Assembly (NCBI RefSeq): GCF_039962255.1
Contig: NZ_JAMPKY010000003.1
Span: forward strand, 372,001 to 436,000
Length of the DNA: 64,000 nucleotides
Direction: 5' to 3'
Source: Leptolyngbya subtilissima AS-A7
GTDB taxonomy: Bacteria; Cyanobacteriota; Cyanobacteriia; Phormidesmidales; Phormidesmidaceae
Under the pieces are notes generated by a model, which made no database searches, was not told where the DNA came from, and was given only the letters and a program-made list of their open reading frames with translations. This document shows, piece by piece, positions 61,573 through 64,000 of the stretch (position 1 is the stretch's first letter; every line of letters starts with the position of its first letter). The translations under genes were made by a program, and so were the position numbers.

Positions 61573-63426
61573 ATGAGTGAATACAGGGTAAAACGGGTTA
61601 CAGCTCCCCCCAAAAAAGCTTCGTGGCGCAATCTGGGTCAGTCGCTTGGGATGTATCGCTATGGGCAGCGCGCCACTCAGCTGGTGTGGCAGACCGACTG
61701 GCGGCTGACGGTGGCGCTGGGGCTGCTGACATTGGTGGCGGGCTTGCTGCCGGCGGCGATCGCCTACGTTGGCAAGCTGATTGTCGATGGCGTGGTCAAG
61801 GCGGCCCAGTCAGGATTAGCGATCGATCGTCAGGCAGCGCTGATGTACCTGGCGCTGGAGGCTGTGTTGGTGGCAGGCTTGGCGGGAGCGCGCCAGGGCT
61901 TGACCCTATGCCAATCGCTGCTGCGGGTGCTGCTGGGGCAGCGGGTCAACGTGATGATTCTCGAAAAGGCCCAAACCCTACCGCTGACCTACTTCGAAGA
62001 TTCTGAGTTTTACGACAAGATGACCCAGGCTCGGCGCGAGGCGTCGTCGCGGCCCCTGAGCATGGTCAACCGCACCTTTGGAGTCGTGCAGGACTTGCTG
62101 TCGCTGCTCACCTTTGGGGGATTGCTGCTGCAATTTTCGGGCTGGGCGGTGGCGCTGCTGGCCGTGGCTACTCTACCCGCATTCATCGCTGAGACCCAGT
62201 TCGCAGGGGAGGCCTTTCGCCTGTTTAAGTGGCGATCGCCCGAAACCCGCCAGCAAATTTACCTGGAGGCGCTGCTGGCGCGGGAGGATTTTGCCAAGGA
62301 GGTGAAGCTGTTTGGCCTGGGGCCGCTGCTGCTAGAGCGCTACCAAGATATTTTTCAGCGTCTCTATAAAGAAGACCGCAGCCTGACCGTGCGCCGCAGC
62401 GGCTGGAGCTACGGGCTGGGGTTGCTGAGCACCGTATCGTTTTACCTGGCCTACTGCTGGATTGTGCTGGAGGCGATCGCAGGTCGCATTTCTCTAGGCG
62501 AGTTGACCATGTACCTGACGGTGTTTCGACAGGGGCAGACCACCTTTGCCAGCACCCTCACGGCGATCGGCGGCATGTACGAGGACGGGCTCTACCTGGC
62601 CAACCTCTACGAGTTTCTCGAACAGTCGGTGCCGGAGGATATGGGAATAGCCGATCGAGGCCTTGACCCTGGTGATGGGTTGCGGTTTGAGCAGGTGTCC
62701 TTTAGCTATCCGGGCAGCGATCGCTTGGCCCTAGAGAACGTCTCGTTTCACCTAAAGCCGGGGGAAAAGATGGCGATCGTGGGCGAAAACGGCTCGGGCA
62801 AAACCACGTTGATCAAGCTGCTCACCCGGCTCTACACCCCCAGCCAGGGCCGCATTCTGCTGGATGGCCGCGACCTGCAGGAGTGGGATGCCGAGGTGGT
62901 GCAGCAGCGCATCGGCGTGATTTTTCAAGACTTTGTGCGCTACCAGTTTAAGGTGGGCGAAAACATTGGCGTCGGCGATGTCACCGACTTTGAGGATGCC
63001 CAGCGCTGGCAGGTCGCCGCCGCCAAAGGCACCGCCACCGAATTCATCGAAGACCTGCCGGAGGGTTTCAATACCCAGCTGGGGAAATGGTTCTTTGGCG
63101 GGCAAGAGCTTTCCGGCGGGCAGTGGCAGAAGATCGCCCTCTCCCGCGCCTTTATGCGTACCGACGCCGATATTTTGGTGCTGGATGAACCGACTTCAGC
63201 CATGGATGCCGAAGCCGAAACCCGTCTGTTTGAGCAGTTTCGCGAAGCCACTCAGGATCAGATGGCGATCCTAATTTCCCACCGCTTCTCGACGGTGCGA
63301 CGGGCCGATAACATTATTGTGCTGGCTAACGGTAGGCTAATCGAGCAGGGCAGCCACGAGGAGCTGCTGCACCAGGATGGTCGCTATGCCCGCCTGTTCA
63401 CCATGCAGGCGGCTGGCTACCTGTAG
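61573..63426 (+). CDS. ABC exporter, fused permease-ATPase
   Basis: This 617-aa half-transporter works as a dimer. About six membrane helices occupy residues 45-330. The ATPase domain has Walker A GENGSGKTT near 404, QELSGGQWQKIALSRAF as signature, Walker B ILVLDEPTSAMD and the switch His in LISHRFST. The type is MsbA/lipid-or-peptide exporter-like. The DEFSY-type coupling region in the permease contains TYFEDSEFYDKMTQARRE. The substrate is unknown; the preceding GT2 gene suggests a glycolipid or oligosaccharide. Confidence 0.93.
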   Translation: MSEYRVKRVTAPPKKASWRNLGQSLGMYRYGQRATQLVWQTDWRLTVALGLLTLVAGLLPAAIAYVGKLIVDGVVKAAQSGLAIDRQAALMYLALEAVLVAGLAGARQGLTLCQSLLRVLLGQRVNVMILEKAQTLPLTYFEDSEFYDKMTQARREASSRPLSMVNRTFGVVQDLLSLLTFGGLLLQFSGWAVALLAVATLPAFIAETQFAGEAFRLFKWRSPETRQQIYLEALLAREDFAKEVKLFGLGPLLLERYQDIFQRLYKEDRSLTVRRSGWSYGLGLLSTVSFYLAYCWIVLEAIAGRISLGELTMYLTVFRQGQTTFASTLTAIGGMYEDGLYLANLYEFLEQSVPEDMGIADRGLDPGDGLRFEQVSFSYPGSDRLALENVSFHLKPGEKMAIVGENGSGKTTLIKLLTRLYTPSQGRILLDGRDLQEWDAEVVQQRIGVIFQDFVRYQFKVGENIGVGDVTDFEDAQRWQVAAAKGTATEFIEDLPEGFNTQLGKWFFGGQELSGGQWQKIALSRAFMRTDADILVLDEPTSAMDAEAETRLFEQFREATQDQMAILISHRFSTVRRADNIIVLANGRLIEQGSHEELLHQDGRYARLFTMQAAGYL

Positions 63427-63494
63427 CGCCCCCCAGTCTGGATCGACAACGCATTGGGTAATGGGCATAATGCCCCTAGAGTCAGTTACCAGCT

Positions 63495-64000
63495 TTGAGA
63501 ACCGCTCAATTTTGGCTAAATCAGCTAAATTTACGCCGCAGCTTCCGTCGTCGGCTAGGGGCTGCGATCGCTACCACTATCCTCATTTTTTCCGTGCTTC
63601 TGGCCTGTATTGTTGGTGACATTAGCCAGCGCCAGATCCAGGCTGACCGTGGTGAGCTGATGGCCCAGATGGCCTACCAGCTGGCAGGGGCGCTCGATCG
63701 CGACATGTTTATCTATTATCAAGAAATTCAAACTCTGGCCTCGCTGGAGGAGATGCGATCGCCCCAGCGCCCTACCGCCCAAAAACAAATGCTGCTCGAT
63801 CGCATGCAAGAGGCCTTCAGCGACTTCGCTTGGATTGGCCTCACCGACTCGCGGGGCATTGTGATGGCCAGCACCCACGGGCTGTTAACTGGAGCCAATG
63901 TCTCCAAGCGGCCCTGGTTCATTGAAGGTCGGACCCGTCCCAACGTGCAGGATGTGCACTCGGCCAAGTTGCTCACCGCCCTGGTGCCCAACCCCAGCTC
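63495..64000 (+). CDS. Membrane sensor protein, N-terminal part (Cache/PDC-like domain)
   Basis: The frame is open to the window edge with 168 codons visible. It starts with a basic N-terminus and a membrane helix (AIATTILIFSVLLACIVGDI), then an extracytoplasmic region with a helix and WIGLTDSRGIVMASTHGLLTGA followed by VSKRPWF. That resembles the Cache/PDC sensor domains of histidine kinases and diguanylate cyclases. The TTG at 63495 is the likeliest start, since an in-frame TAG lies shortly upstream and no ATG is available before the helix. The output domain lies outside the window. Confidence 0.75.
   Translation, partial: MRTAQFWLNQLNLRRSFRRRLGAAIATTILIFSVLLACIVGDISQRQIQADRGELMAQMAYQLAGALDRDMFIYYQEIQTLASLEEMRSPQRPTAQKQMLLDRMQEAFSDFAWIGLTDSRGIVMASTHGLLTGANVSKRPWFIEGRTRPNVQDVHSAKLLTALVPNPS

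Noticed and set aside
1-64000. GCGATCGC octamers as a local regulatory array
   Set aside because: They occur throughout the window inside and between genes, which is the normal HIP1 pattern of cyanobacterial genomes.

Overview
The window comes from a cyanobacterium, most likely a filamentous Leptolyngbya/Nodosilinea-type organism; the genus is an inference. The direct evidence is a photosystem I psaM gene, a carotenoid hydroxylase of the CrtR type, the paired clpR/clpP3 protease genes, a GUN4 domain, gas-vesicle genes, and dozens of copies of the octamer GCGATCGC (HIP1), which is over-represented in many cyanobacterial genomes. Genes lie on both strands in short operons. No insertion sequence, prophage or CRISPR array was seen.

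Layout. 1-8.4 kb: gas-vesicle genes in two blocks, gvpA-gvpC-gvpN on the minus strand (gvpN leaves the window on the left) and gvpF-gvpG on the plus strand. Between them lie a TPR protein, a glutamine-synthetase-like enzyme and a peptide-type ABC binding lipoprotein. A tRNA-Gln follows. 8.7-12.2 kb: a DUF3095 cyclase-like protein, argJ, a GNAT acetyltransferase and a thioredoxin-like ferredoxin. 12.2-14.8 kb: a minC-minD-minE operon that runs into the ferredoxin. 15.2-17.9 kb: a pair of M16 peptidase genes, one catalytic and one without the zinc motif. 17.9-30.3 kb: a DUF4241 protein, a TSUP transporter, a phosphoesterase, an acyltransferase/hydrolase pair, rlmN, an SPFH protein, Ap4A phosphorylase, a CNNM/CorC-type protein, a fused oligopeptide ABC ATPase and a CDF cation transporter.

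30.5-33.7 kb is the least ordinary part: a 773-residue NACHT NTPase with a hydrophobic N-terminus and a C-terminal GUN4 domain, followed by about 840 bp of AT-rich non-coding DNA that carries a 62-63 bp tandem repeat. 33.7-45 kb: a collagen-like secreted protein, a GH133-type debranching enzyme, a divergent zinc-uptake pair around a clear Zur-type palindrome, a GST, an NAD-dependent epimerase, argB, aroK, a LapA-domain protein and ubiX. 45-54 kb: an RNase II/R-family nuclease with an altered active site, phoU, psaM, pyruvate kinase, crtR, aroH and sppA. 54-64 kb: an EamA permease, a peptidoglycan-binding/HEAT membrane protein, a GT4 glycosyltransferase, a J-domain protein, clpP3 and clpR, a CsbD protein, a GT2 glycosyltransferase, an ABC exporter and the start of a membrane sensor.

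Many intergenic gaps hold one of two low-complexity repeat families. Family A is a GGGTATAGGGTGTAAGG-like hairpin; family B is built from GGGTGGATGGGT-like units, sometimes as large inverted repeats. The strongest leads are the NACHT-GUN4 protein with its adjacent repeat array, the GvpC-like protein with a winged-helix tail, the nuclease with a missing catalytic aspartate, and the adjacent acyltransferase/hydrolase genes that resemble the two halves of plant phytyl ester synthase.
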